Origin: a virus
Virus record (IMG/VR): IMGVR_UViG_3300009068_000043
Coordinates: 1 to 60,691 of that record
Direction: 5' to 3' (one strand)
DNA: 60,691 nucleotides
Below, one piece after another: positions 1-10,900 of this stretch (positions within the stretch are counted from its first letter, which is position 1; each line of letters opens with the position of its first letter). Both the position numbers and the translations under genes were made by a program. The notes beneath the pieces are model-generated. The model was not told the origin of the DNA, did not search any database, and was given only the letters and a program-made list of their open reading frames with translations.

Positions 1-1135
1 CAGTATTTAAATTACCACCAATTACATTTCCACCGGCAGATAATAGTCCAGCAGTATTTAAATTACCACCAATTACATTTCCAGTTATAGATAATAGTCC
101 AGTGATATATTCGCCTGTGGTTGCAAACACAGCCACATTACTGCTTCCGCCCACACCAATAGAAACATTTCCACCTGAACTTACTATTGTGACATTTGAT
201 GTGCCATTGCTGAGGTTGGACACTGTGGTTGACAGACTAGGAATACTAACTACTCCAGTGCTGCCGTTGATCGAAATAGCACTGTTAGGTGTACCACCAA
301 CGTTTGCACCTATTACCAAGTTGCCATTAGAAGTTTGATTACGAAGGGTCACGTCCGAACCACTGACTGTGACGCGGAAATCAGAATTTTCACCAACTGA
401 CAACCCAGTGTCGTTCAGGATGCCTAGGGTGCCTGTCATGGTTTGGTTGCTAGTTGTGGCCACAAACCCTGACGATGCTATACCGTTAAGGTAAGTGGAA
501 TTGTTGGCTGTGCCTTGGAACAACTGTGCCACGCCAGAAATGGTGCCGGCCATTGTAAGTCCAGGCTGTACTAGTTTGCTACCGGTCCAGCCGCCGCCTG
601 CTGGTGCCACAGCAGGAGTGTATGCAGCATCTTTACTAAAAATACCCACCACTGCATTGGCAACATACATTTCCACAGCCACATGACTTACTGCATTGGT
701 ATCTGTAATGGTTGTGACAATTGCTCCACTTACCCCAGTATTTCCAGTATAAGCTGGACCTACCAATATCCAAGCAGTACCAGTATAAACATTAAGTTGA
801 GAATTCACACTGTCATACCACAAATCCCCAGCTACATTTGAAGTAGATGGAGCAGTTGAGCTAGAAGTGGCCCCTGAGATAACTTTAAAAGTAGCACCAG
901 TGTATACCTTCATGGTATCTGTGGTTTGATCATACCATAGTTGACCTTCCAATGGTGCTGTGGGTGCTGTGGTGTTTGCTCCGTTTTGTAGTAAACGGAT
1001 AATATCATCGTTGATGAACTGTCCGTAACCGGCATAATTTTTACCCACCAGCACCATACTGGAATCAGTATTAATGGTACCGTCGGGTATGGTTGCGAAC
1101 ACAGAACCATTGGTAAGAGTGATTGTATATGACAT
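1..1135 (-). CDS. Tail-fibre-like virion protein, partial (C-terminus lies beyond the left edge)
   Basis: The frame is open from an ATG at 1135 to the edge of the window, so only the first 378 codons are present. The N-terminus (MSYTITLTNGSVF) is followed near residues 33-50 by a conserved GYGQFINDDIIRLLQN segment and then by two short modules containing LWYD (residues 66-69 and 105-108). This arrangement is common in fibre or adhesin proteins of T4-like aquatic phages. The rest is Thr/Ser/Gly/Asn-rich beta sequence. At the edge a 17-residue repeat (GNVIGGNLNTAGLLSAG, 51 bp) begins, so the missing part is probably a repeat shaft. A GGAG Shine-Dalgarno near 1145 and a TAAATA late element at 1160-1165 support the start. 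It is the last gene of the minus-strand baseplate block. Role inferred: receptor-binding or fibre protein; the exact family is not recognised. Confidence 0.85.
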   Translation of the reverse strand, partial: MSYTITLTNGSVFATIPDGTINTDSSMVLVGKNYAGYGQFINDDIIRLLQNGANTTAPTAPLEGQLWYDQTTDTMKVYTGATFKVISGATSSSTAPSTSNVAGDLWYDSVNSQLNVYTGTAWILVGPAYTGNTGVSGAIVTTITDTNAVSHVAVEMYVANAVVGIFSKDAAYTPAVAPAGGGWTGSKLVQPGLTMAGTISGVAQLFQGTANNSTYLNGIASSGFVATTSNQTMTGTLGILNDTGLSVGENSDFRVTVSGSDVTLRNQTSNGNLVIGANVGGTPNSAISINGSTGVVSIPSLSTTVSNLSNGTSNVTIVSSGGNVSIGVGGSSNVAVFATTGEYITGLLSITGNVIGGNLNTAGLLSAGGNVIGGNLNT

Positions 1136-1159
1136 ATTGCTTGCTCCGAATCTTATAGG

Positions 1160-1165
1160 TATTTA
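1160..1165 (-). promoter_or_regulatory. Late-promoter-like TAAATA element
   Basis: Minus-strand TAAATA within GGTAATAAATACC, 24 nt before the fibre start codon, leaving a short leader that contains a GGAG Shine-Dalgarno. It matches the core of T4-type gp55-dependent promoters (TATAAATA) and the same element before other structural genes here. Confidence 0.5.
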
Positions 1166-1187
1166 TTACCTATTAATCTACACATAT

Positions 1188-1799
1188 TTATGCTGTGCTT
1201 AGGTTAGTCAAAGTCTGAATTCGCACAGTATAATCAATCTGTATCTGGCGGTTCAAACTCTTTTGTACTGGATGAAAAATTACATGTGTTAATAATCGTA
1301 GATTTGTTGTATCTCCGTTGACAGCTTTGAGTCCCAGCTCATCAAACACATATTCACCATTGAAATTGGTACTATTATCAAATGCTTGTTGTCCCGGCGG
1401 TTCGCCGTAGTCTAACAAGCAACTCACAAGAATATCTGTATACACTTGCCCTGACGTATGCAATACTGTCAAGTTATTGTTAATTATATCAGTGTCGGCT
1501 GCTGAATTGTCATTTACTACTTTGACAAAGGTCTCATTGTACAGATCTGCATTGGTGCCAGTGGTATTTGGTGGCAAGTAAGTGATCACTCCAGTGGGAT
1601 CAACCGAACTACCACCATTGCCAAATGCCATGGCATAAATCCACCCGCCGCCCTGGGCAAGAGTTCTATAGCTGAGTGTTTGTGCCAGTGCAATACTCAT
1701 GTTTTCATAGTGTATTGCGTTTTTTTTGTCTACAAAAACTTCACCAGATTTTGGATCAAAAATCTTTACAAAGCCTTGTATCTGTACAGGTATCATCAT
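1188..1799 (-). CDS. Hypothetical baseplate-block structural protein, 203 aa
   Basis: The family is not recognised. The protein is soluble-looking, without signal peptide or membrane segment. The N-terminal region (about residues 9-27) has the motif GFVKIFDPKSGEVFVDKKNA, which is echoed in the 48-residue protein encoded just upstream. The remainder is mixed alpha/beta with a conserved-looking centre (LAQGGGWIYAMAFGNGG) and a C-terminal HVIFHPVQKSLNR segment. The start at 1799 is chosen because GGAG lies 8 nt upstream; the second ATG at 1796 is an alternative. The start overlaps the stop of the upstream small gene as ATGA, implying translational coupling. It lies between the giant structural gene and a fibre gene, so it is probably a virion protein, perhaps a fibre attachment or baseplate-rim component. 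That role is inferred from position only. Confidence 0.8.
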   Translation of the reverse strand: MMIPVQIQGFVKIFDPKSGEVFVDKKNAIHYENMSIALAQTLSYRTLAQGGGWIYAMAFGNGGSSVDPTGVITYLPPNTTGTNADLYNETFVKVVNDNSAADTDIINNNLTVLHTSGQVYTDILVSCLLDYGEPPGQQAFDNSTNFNGEYVFDELGLKAVNGDTTNLRLLTHVIFHPVQKSLNRQIQIDYTVRIQTLTNLSTA

Positions 1800-1942
1800 G
1801 CTCGTGTCTCCACAAATACTTGTTTGGTTTGAGGGTCTGAGATTTTTAAAAATCCCAAAATTGCAATGGCGCCGCGCTCATCTGGACGAGCAACGGGTTT
1901 TGGGGCGGGTGTTTGTGGACGAATCTGCTGATTTTGCTGCAT
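1796..1942 (-). CDS. Small 48-aa protein related to the N-terminus of the next gene
   Basis: A short frame begins with ATG at 1942, immediately after the giant gene's stop, and ends in a TGA that overlaps the next start (ATGA). The N-terminal half is Gln/Pro-rich and looks disordered. The C-terminal half (GFLKISDPQTKQVFVETRA) matches the N-terminal motif of the downstream protein (GFVKIFDP...GEVFVDKKNA). A TAAATA element sits 4 nt before the ATG (1947-1952), and there is no Shine-Dalgarno at the expected position. The shared motif, promoter geometry and coupled stop/start all argue for a real gene. Function unknown; the pair may bind the same partner. Confidence 0.7.
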   Translation of the reverse strand: MQQNQQIRPQTPAPKPVARPDERGAIAILGFLKISDPQTKQVFVETRA

Positions 1943-1946
1943 AATT

Positions 1947-1952
1947 TATTTA
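1947..1952 (-). promoter_or_regulatory. Late-promoter-like TAAATA, 4 nt before a start codon
   Basis: Minus-strand TAAATA followed by AATT and the ATG of the 48-aa gene. Transcription started at the usual distance would begin at or inside the start codon, giving a leaderless mRNA. Confidence 0.5.
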
Positions 1953-1954
1953 CC

Positions 1955-4900
1955 TTAATATTCATCTCTGAAGAATCTTGCGGCCAAGGTTTGGGTTACC
2001 TGCAAGGCTTCACCATTGGAAGGTTCACCGTCGGCTGGTTGATACCATCCAAATCCTTGTCGTACCTGGATAGAAACTTCATATCCGTCTGTGGGTGCTG
2101 TGTCAAATGTTATTGTGGCAGGTGCTACAGAATCCACAGTGTATCCAGTATAAACACGGATCCCAGCCACATATACCAAAATAGCTTGTTCAGCAAAATT
2201 CAAGGTAGAATCTACTGTGAATGCACTGAGGTCAATGTTTGGTGCTGTGAATGTTTCTGTGCTGCCATCAGCTAACGTATTGGTGTACACCACACGGTCT
2301 TGATATTCAACAGGAGCAAGGTTATCTCTACCTATGTTATACACAATAGAATCTACTGCATGATTGGTTGCGGCTGTACCTGCTGTGCCACGCAGTAAAC
2401 TACTCACAGTATTGGTATTCAAATCACGCACACGATACATGATCCGTTCACCATTGATGGTTATTGCACCCCAGATGTTGTTTGCTAGATTAGGTTGAGG
2501 CAATGCACCTGCATCAGCCACATAAATTATATCCTGATCAATAAACAATGGTTGAACCAATGTGGTAGTGGTGTTGGGAGTTATTCTATAGGTAGCTTGC
2601 ACATCGCGCATGTCTTGGAAAATACGTAGCTCAAGTCCAGTTACTGGATTAGTTTCAAGAATAACAATAATATCATTCACATCGGGCGCAGTGTCAAAAG
2701 TGACCCCTGCATTCGCACTGTCTCCATAATCAACAGTATACTGATCAGGGGAGATTACAACATTGTTGATAGTAACTTCAACTTCTTCAGAATAGGTTGG
2801 AGCCGCGTATGGTCCAGTGGTACTACCATCACCTGTGTACACAGTGGTCTGTCGTGTGTAAACTCGGAAGTCCATGGTATCAAATTCTGATCCAGGCACT
2901 AGTTCTTGTGGAGCATGGCTTTCGTATGGTCCAACAAACTCACCACCTACCACATTGATATCTGTGGGGCGAATACCCAAGTAAGGATCCAGGAATCTGC
3001 TTTCGTAAATGGTATCCAGGATTCCTGGATCGTAAGTGGGACGACCTTCTGGACCAAAGGCAATGTTATCAAATGGATTTATGTCAAAATTCCCTACATC
3101 AAATCCAGTATTCTGTGAAAAAGTAGGAGCACTGACTTGCACACCTGGGTAAGTTATGCCATCGATCAATAACCCTAGATCTAACCCTGGCTCATTCACT
3201 GTGGGAACATACAATCCCATGGTACGATTTATACCGCTCAAGGTTGCGGCATTCACCAGTAACCAGTATGTAGGATCAAATGTAGCAGATTCTACTGCTG
3301 GAGATCTTGCTGTGATACTAGTGGATGACAAAGACTGAGCAGGTGATACTGTGTATGTTCCAATGCCGCCGGTTCCTGACAAGAGGCCAGTGATTTTGGT
3401 GTCAGTGATTACTCCAGTTCCGGTAAGTATCATACCTGTTACCAGTGCCGGACTACCATTTGGTATACTGGTCACTGACATTACTGAACTTGATATAGAT
3501 GCTGTAATCACAATCGGTGGGCTATCGGCAGTCCATACTCTGTTATCGTAACGAACTTGTGTGCCATTGATGTATGCTACATTTGGTTGCCAATCTAGAA
3601 TGGTTGATACATATTGGTATCTATCATATTTCATTGTGATGTTGAAACTGCGGACCAAGTTGTAGTATTGTGTAACACCGTAATTGGCTGCGGTTGGGTT
3701 TTGATTTTTTCCAACTCCCGGGCCGGCCATTGTGGCCACCAACTGCCCGCCAGTGCCGTTGCCACCACTCAAGGTTATCAGTGCGGTTGTGGTATATCCC
3801 ACTCCGGGATTATCTATTGTTACTCCACTTATATTTCCAGCACTGTTTACAATCACAGTAAGGGCTGCTGGTGTGACACAATCACCAGTGATGGTTGCAA
3901 TAGGAGGAACAGTATATCCTGTTCCTGCATCGGCAATTGCTACCCCTACTACAGACAAGGTATAATTTTGATACCAGAAACTCCAAGGCTGCGACTGCCA
4001 TAATAAATTGTCAGATGCAACATCACTGTCATCGCTCGGTGTGCCGGTGCCTACTGCTGTGCTCACAGTGTAAGGAGTCAGTATTGGACTCACAAATTGA
4101 TTGGGAATTACATCAGTATCGTAAAATGCCGGAACATCAAAGTCAGTTAGTGTACCTTGATAGTCATCTATTCCATTATAGATTAGATTGAATTCACGTA
4201 TCTGCACATGATATGGTTTGACTTCGTTGATGTAATCTAACACAAAGTCTTGATTGTCTCGACGATACGTTTGGAAAGCTACTAGTTCGCGAATTGTGTG
4301 ATCCACATCAATCAACGAGGTCTTTGATAACCAGTTGGGTGCTTCGAACTCACTGAGTGCAAAATTAAACATCAAGATCAATGCACGATTGCGTTCAATC
4401 AACAGCTCATCAACTAAAAGTTCTTGATTGATTGCTTGAATGATTCTTCGAGTTTCGATCACAGGCTCTTGATCAAAGTATTGTGCATCGAACACTTCTA
4501 CATCAAATCCAAAACGTCCCAGTTGATAATCCCATAATTCTGCAGAGATTTTTATAGTACCATCTTGTAATCCCACACGTTGCCAAGTGTTTGTGGCCAC
4601 ACGTAGATATATTTCCCACTTGTTTTGTGAATTGGCAGTGACCCGCACACTAGATCCCACCGGCGCTTGATACACACTCAACTTACTGAGATCACTGTAC
4701 AATGCCACCGTGGCAATAACCAGTTTGCTGGGATTATATCCAGGTAGATACCAATTGATATAGTTCCAATATCTGCGAGTGTCGTAATTTTGAACTCTGA
4801 TCAGAGCCAATGTAGCAAACGTTTTTGATGCTGTGACTTGATAGATTGTCCATAAGCCATTTTGCCTAGAATCACTTGCTACCAAATATAGATATCCCAC

Positions 4901-7900
4901 TGGTACTATGGCAAGATTTTGATAGCTGAGTTCTTCAATGTCGGCTACTCGTTTATTCCAAGCACCAGTGTTTGCTGGTGGCTCAGGTTCTCTGCTGTTT
5001 AACAACACAAAACTTCGAATCTCTGTGATAGGATACTGTGCTAGCACTGAATTAACTCTACCAAAATAATTCTTCAATGCCAAAAACCTATCCTCAAACA
5101 TGCTTTGTCGTGGGCGGAACTGCACCCCATAACGATTGGCAATGCTGAGATTGGTATCAGGTACTACTGCACCATTGGAGTTAATTCCAGAAAGACTATC
5201 TATGAATTTTAGATATAGGTTGTCAGGTAAAAATCCATCAGCACGATCTTGAGGAATCAAACTGTATTGTGTGTGAACATTGTCACTGGTTAATTCTTGA
5301 TCAAACTCAATGCTGAGTATGGTATCTTGGGCCGAGATGTCATTTGTTGCGTTATAAATGCCGGTTGCGCTGGCATTAAGGAACGCCACATACGGAATAC
5401 CCGAACTGCGTGGATCTGCAATGTAAGTGGCAATCCCTGTGGTGCTAAGAGTTTTTCCAACTGCGGTGTTGATGGTAGTGATACCTTTCACCCAGAAATA
5501 ATAGGTTGTGGCAAAAACTCCAATGGAATTTATTCCATTTGTTACATTGTAACTGAACACATCTTTTGGAGTACCAGGGCCGGTATAATTGGCCGGGGGT
5601 ACATCACTGTTGATCCACTGGTATATCTCAACTGTTGATCCTGGGAATATTTGTGCCCAACGACGAGCTGCATAGGTAATGTTGTTTTGATTAGGATCAA
5701 TGAATCGTACACTGTCAGTGTTCCACCAAATCTCACCCACGTGTGGTTCAGCCCAGATTCTTCCAAAATTGTTAACAGGTCCTACATTATACGCAGCAGG
5801 ATCCACAGCACCAGTATAGTTTATGTTTTCCGCAGCGGCACCTAGTATCTTGCCTTGCAGTGGATCAATAAAATCAAAGAATGTAGTTTTTGCACCAGTT
5901 TTTGCACTGTAACTATACACAGAATTGACCAATGCAATGTCAACCACTGGCAGTTGTTCATGTATTACTACCCAGGCAGGAGTAAGAGTGTCGTTGTTGA
6001 ACACTGCCACACGGCCATAATTTAGATCGCTTAATGTGCTATCATCAATGTCACTGCCAGGACTACCCACTAACAATTTGCCATTGGTGTAATTAACTGC
6101 TGTGCCAAACTGATCTAGTTCTCTTACTCGTTGATCATAGATTTGTTGTCCAAATACAAACTTGCCTGGATCAGTCACTGAGTCTGCTGAACTACGCAAA
6201 TAATCATATGTGTATACTACCCCGCTTTGGTATAAAGGACCATTAAACGTGGTAGTGCGGCCGTCAAAGTATGTGGTACCCTGATCAAATGTGTTAGGAC
6301 GATATAAGTTTCCGTTTGGTGCGCCAACTGTCAGTGTCAATGCTGACGTATCAACATTCAACGAAGCACCAAATGCCGCACCTATTGAAGGTGCCGGACT
6401 GGTAATAGTTTGAGTGTAAGCATAGGTATTGAATCCCAAGCGTTGGAACATATTTCCAATCAATCCCGGCAACACAGTAAGTCTATTGGCTGTTTCTGCA
6501 GCCAACACATTCTTCACACTCAGCGTGAGTAATCCAAATGTTGCTGTTCCAAGTAAACCAGTTCTGGCAATTACATTGGCAATGCCAGAAGAGTTAATGT
6601 TGTTGACCAAGCTGGCTACCCAACTACTTTGTTGCCAATAACTGGTATCAGTAATTGCTACTCCCACAGGTACAAGACGAGTAGATCGATATATGCCCAA
6701 ACTGTTTTGAACTATACTATCAATGGGCCAAGACACTGTGTTTACCCATTCAGTTGGTTCGCTCATGATCACTTCTTGATCATTGATTCTGATACTTTGT
6801 CCTGGTTGCAGTCTTGGATTTGGATTTCGACTGGTAGTGGTACCGTATAAACGACTTTGATTTACATTGCGTTGTACGGATCCTGCCTGTGCTAATATAG
6901 AACTATCTTGAGGAGCACCGGTGTACAAGCTGCAACTGTATCGGCATATATCCACAGCAGCACCAAAGTTTGCGCTCAAACTTGGTGTATTGGCTGGGAT
7001 GATCTGTAATAGATTAAATGTGTTTGGTTGTATCTGCAATACATCTCCCACTGCCAACGGTGCCGTCACGGTGACTGTTGCTCCACTTACAGAGAACGTG
7101 CCACCTATGTTGTCTTCAGTGTTGAGCAAGAATGTGTTGTTCAATGCCACAAACGTAGGACTAACTAATACACCACCATCCACTGTGTAAGATGTCTGTG
7201 CTGAGTTGGTGATCACAAAGTTTTGTGCAGAACGATCATATACATAAACTGCACCAGCATTCAATAGATCATTGGTCTGTGCGTTTGGTGTGCCAATCAG
7301 AATTTGACGACCATCAATTGTGCAACTTACACTTTGACCAAATCTACTGTCATCGGGCAATCTAGCAGTGATGCTGGTTGATGCAGTGGTTTGGCCAGGA
7401 GTGACCAAATAAGTACCCACTCCACCAACACCGCTGACCATGGCAGTGATGCGTGTTCCTTGTGCAACATCAGTGCCACTCAGTATCATACCAACTGTCA
7501 ATGCCGGTGATCCAATTGGCACGCTGGTCACTGTCATGGTGCTGTTAGATATATCAGCTGTGAACTGTATGGTAAATTCTAGTGTATCAACAAACGTGTA
7601 ATAACTGATTGCTGTCACTGTTATGGTTGATGCATCAGCAGGTGCAGTGAAAAATATTAAATCTCTTCCGGTGGTACTGTTGTCTGAATTGAACTCAAAA
7701 TCAATATTTGGTCTTTGCCATACGCCATTTACCAAAACACCAAAACTATAAATGTTGACCGCAGTATATAGATAGTCATTCAATGAGAACAATTGAGTTG
7801 TTCCGTCACCTGTGTAATTTACTGATGTTCTACGATTGATTTTTAATATCAAATTGTCCGGCGGTGCGGAATTAAACACCACATTGGTTGATGTTAATGA

Positions 7901-10900
7901 ATAATCTATCCCTTCAGTCAACAGCTGATTGTTCAGTACAACTGTGAGCTGATTGGGGTATTGTGAATCAATCACAACAAAATTGCTATAGTTGTAATTA
8001 ACAGAACTGCCGTCAGTTACATAGGTCGCTGTTTGCAGTTGAACTTCTACTAATCCATAAGCAAAAACTTTGTTGATCCCCGGCGCCCCAACATACATCC
8101 AATGTTCGTCTTGACTTATTACTACACTGTATCCAAACTCAGCTGGATATGCTAGATCCATTGGATCAGGAACTGTGAGCACAACTGAGTTTGAAAAGGT
8201 ATCTGTTTCGGGTACTAGATAAACTGTGGATACATATCCGCGATTATTGTTACTGGCCGGTGCACCCACTGCTTGCCAAGTTTGATTACCAATGCTTACA
8301 GCATGACCGTACCCTACTGTATCCACAGCATTGATTCCAAGACTGGAATTTTCTCCAAACGGGTTGAATACTGTTCGTACATAAGTGTATACTGCACCCT
8401 GACCTACATTGTATGCCGGATTGCCAACCAATGCATATAGATTATTTTTGTTTTGTGCTATACTGTACCCAAATTGACTATTAGTTTCAGAAACAGTGGC
8501 TGTTATTTCAGCGCCGGATGTGAAAACTAATTGTTTTTCCAATACTTGCCAGAGTCCCAATCCATTAGAATCAACCCATACTTTGTTGCCCGGAATCAAA
8601 CTGTTGGCATATGGTAAAGTAATCACATCGCTGGCTTGACTAACCCGTTGTGTTTGCAGCACAAATCCAATACCGTCGCCTGTGGCTGTGATCTGACTGG
8701 CATTAACAAAGCTAAACACAGCAACCAGTTGATTGATACTTGGTATGCGCAATACTGTGTATACTCCGTCAACTTCGTCTGAGAAGAATCGGATTATAAA
8801 CAGTCGGCCTTCGGTGGTAATACTGTGTGACTGAGTGAATGTAAACACACTGGTGCCATCAAGATTTGTAGTAACTGAATCTAAGTATCCTGGCAGTTGA
8901 CTGGTTCTAAAAATTCCCCAGTTGTAGTTGTTGATCTTGGCCGCCCAGATTGTGGTACCTAAATTTATAGAATCAATGTTGGCGCTTAGTTCAGAGGTAT
9001 TTGATATATCAAACACTGTGATATCAACATCATCAAAGTTTACATAACCTGCACTGGGTAATGCTGAATTTTCTATCGGTTGGATGCTGGTGGTTAATAT
9101 ATTAGGACTAGTTATTTTGTAACTGGATTTCCATATGTTGTTCAACAACACTGTTTGTTCAGCCAAACTGGATTCGTTAGGCAGGATAACTTGAATAGTG
9201 CTAGGGTTAGCAGTAAGCAATGCCTCATTGAGTTGCAGTTCGTAAAAACTTCGATTGGCATTGGCACCATATACTCCACGCAATATTGCCCAGTTTTCAT
9301 AAATCTGATATTGTGTTGGGCCATGCCCTATATCAGCAAAAGAAAATATGTCAGTGGCACGTAATGTACCTTTGGTACCTAAGAATTGTTGATACAAGCT
9401 GACTTGACTGGTGCTATCCAATTCCAAATTTACCATGTATTGTCGCGGCTTCCACCCAATCAATGCATAAGAGAACAGGTCCTGACTGAGTTCAAGATTG
9501 GCAGTATAGATATTATAGCTGTTGGCCAACTGATTGCTCTTGTTGGGCAAGTTAGGCAATAATCCTTGTTGTATCAGAGTATAGTTAGAAACTCTCCAGC
9601 GATTGATATCAAATGCTGCTGTTGGTTGTACTATGTCAATTGCACTGTAATAAGTATTTTTCCATTTTACAATCTCGCCGCGAGCATATTTCTTCAATGG
9701 GTTCCACTCTTCCACGTTGTCTTGATTTAATATAAAACCTTGAGCATTCAGTTGCCCGTTCCATTCAGTGGTGGTCCATCCTACCAATCTCACACGACTT
9801 TGTCTTGCACTGGTAATAGGATCGTAGATCAAATCAGCAAAGATACTGACATTATCCAACACAATCATATTCTCATAACTGGTAAACTTGATGTTGAGGA
9901 AGTTTATAGTTTCTGTAGTCAAACTAGAAATAGTGAAAGTATTATCCAGCCGGTCAATTACTAAATCTCTGGCATTGAATGGAGTACGGTCAGCATTCAA
10001 TACCATGTTTTCTGCAGTCTGTACTGCAATGCTGTCCACAATAGCACCTGCACGTTCAACAATTAACTTGGTAGCACCGGGGTTCAAATTAATAATACTG
10101 CCAGTGTCCCATCCTTGATTACTCCAGTACAAGAACTCGCTGACCATTTGATTCCAGTCCAACACATAACCATTCTCCAATGTGTTAAATACCAGGCCTT
10201 GGCTTTGTAGCAATGCACCATAACTCAACAAAAAGTCGGCCAATAATGTTTGATTAGTAAACACATAGCCATAAGGTATCTGTATTACATTGTTGGTATA
10301 AGTCACTGGCACCCGAACTGTGCTGCTGCCTGCTGATATGGTAGCTAGATTACCATTGATCTTGCTTTGTAAAATATTAAAATACGGGTGCGACATATTG
10401 TACCCATACACTGCCCATCCATTAGTAGTGCTTTGTACAATCACACTGGAATAGGTGAGTTGTGCAAAAGGTACATTTTTATAGAATAGCAAATTATAAC
10501 TAGCATCTGGTAGTAACAAGCTGGAGTTCGAGCTGTTGGGACTAGATTTTTCTGTGTAGATCTCAAGTAAATTTTTACCTGTGAACGATGCCATTCTATA
10601 GCACAATCTCACATCAAGATTTTTAAGATCAGCAGTGAGTGCAGTAGTTGAGTTGATTCCGCTTACACGATTAAAATCCACAATCCAATTGATATAACTG
10701 GCCTTGCTGACACCATTGCCGTATACTTCAACCCCATTGGCATCCAGTCGGTAACGATTGTTGTATAGATATTGATCGTAGTCTGTATTGAATCTATAAA
10801 GATCTCTGTCAGCAAACAATGAGAAGAACTCGGCTGGTCGAGTCAACGACAATAATCTCATTATAGCAAACGGATATGCGCTTGAGGTACGCCAGGCATT

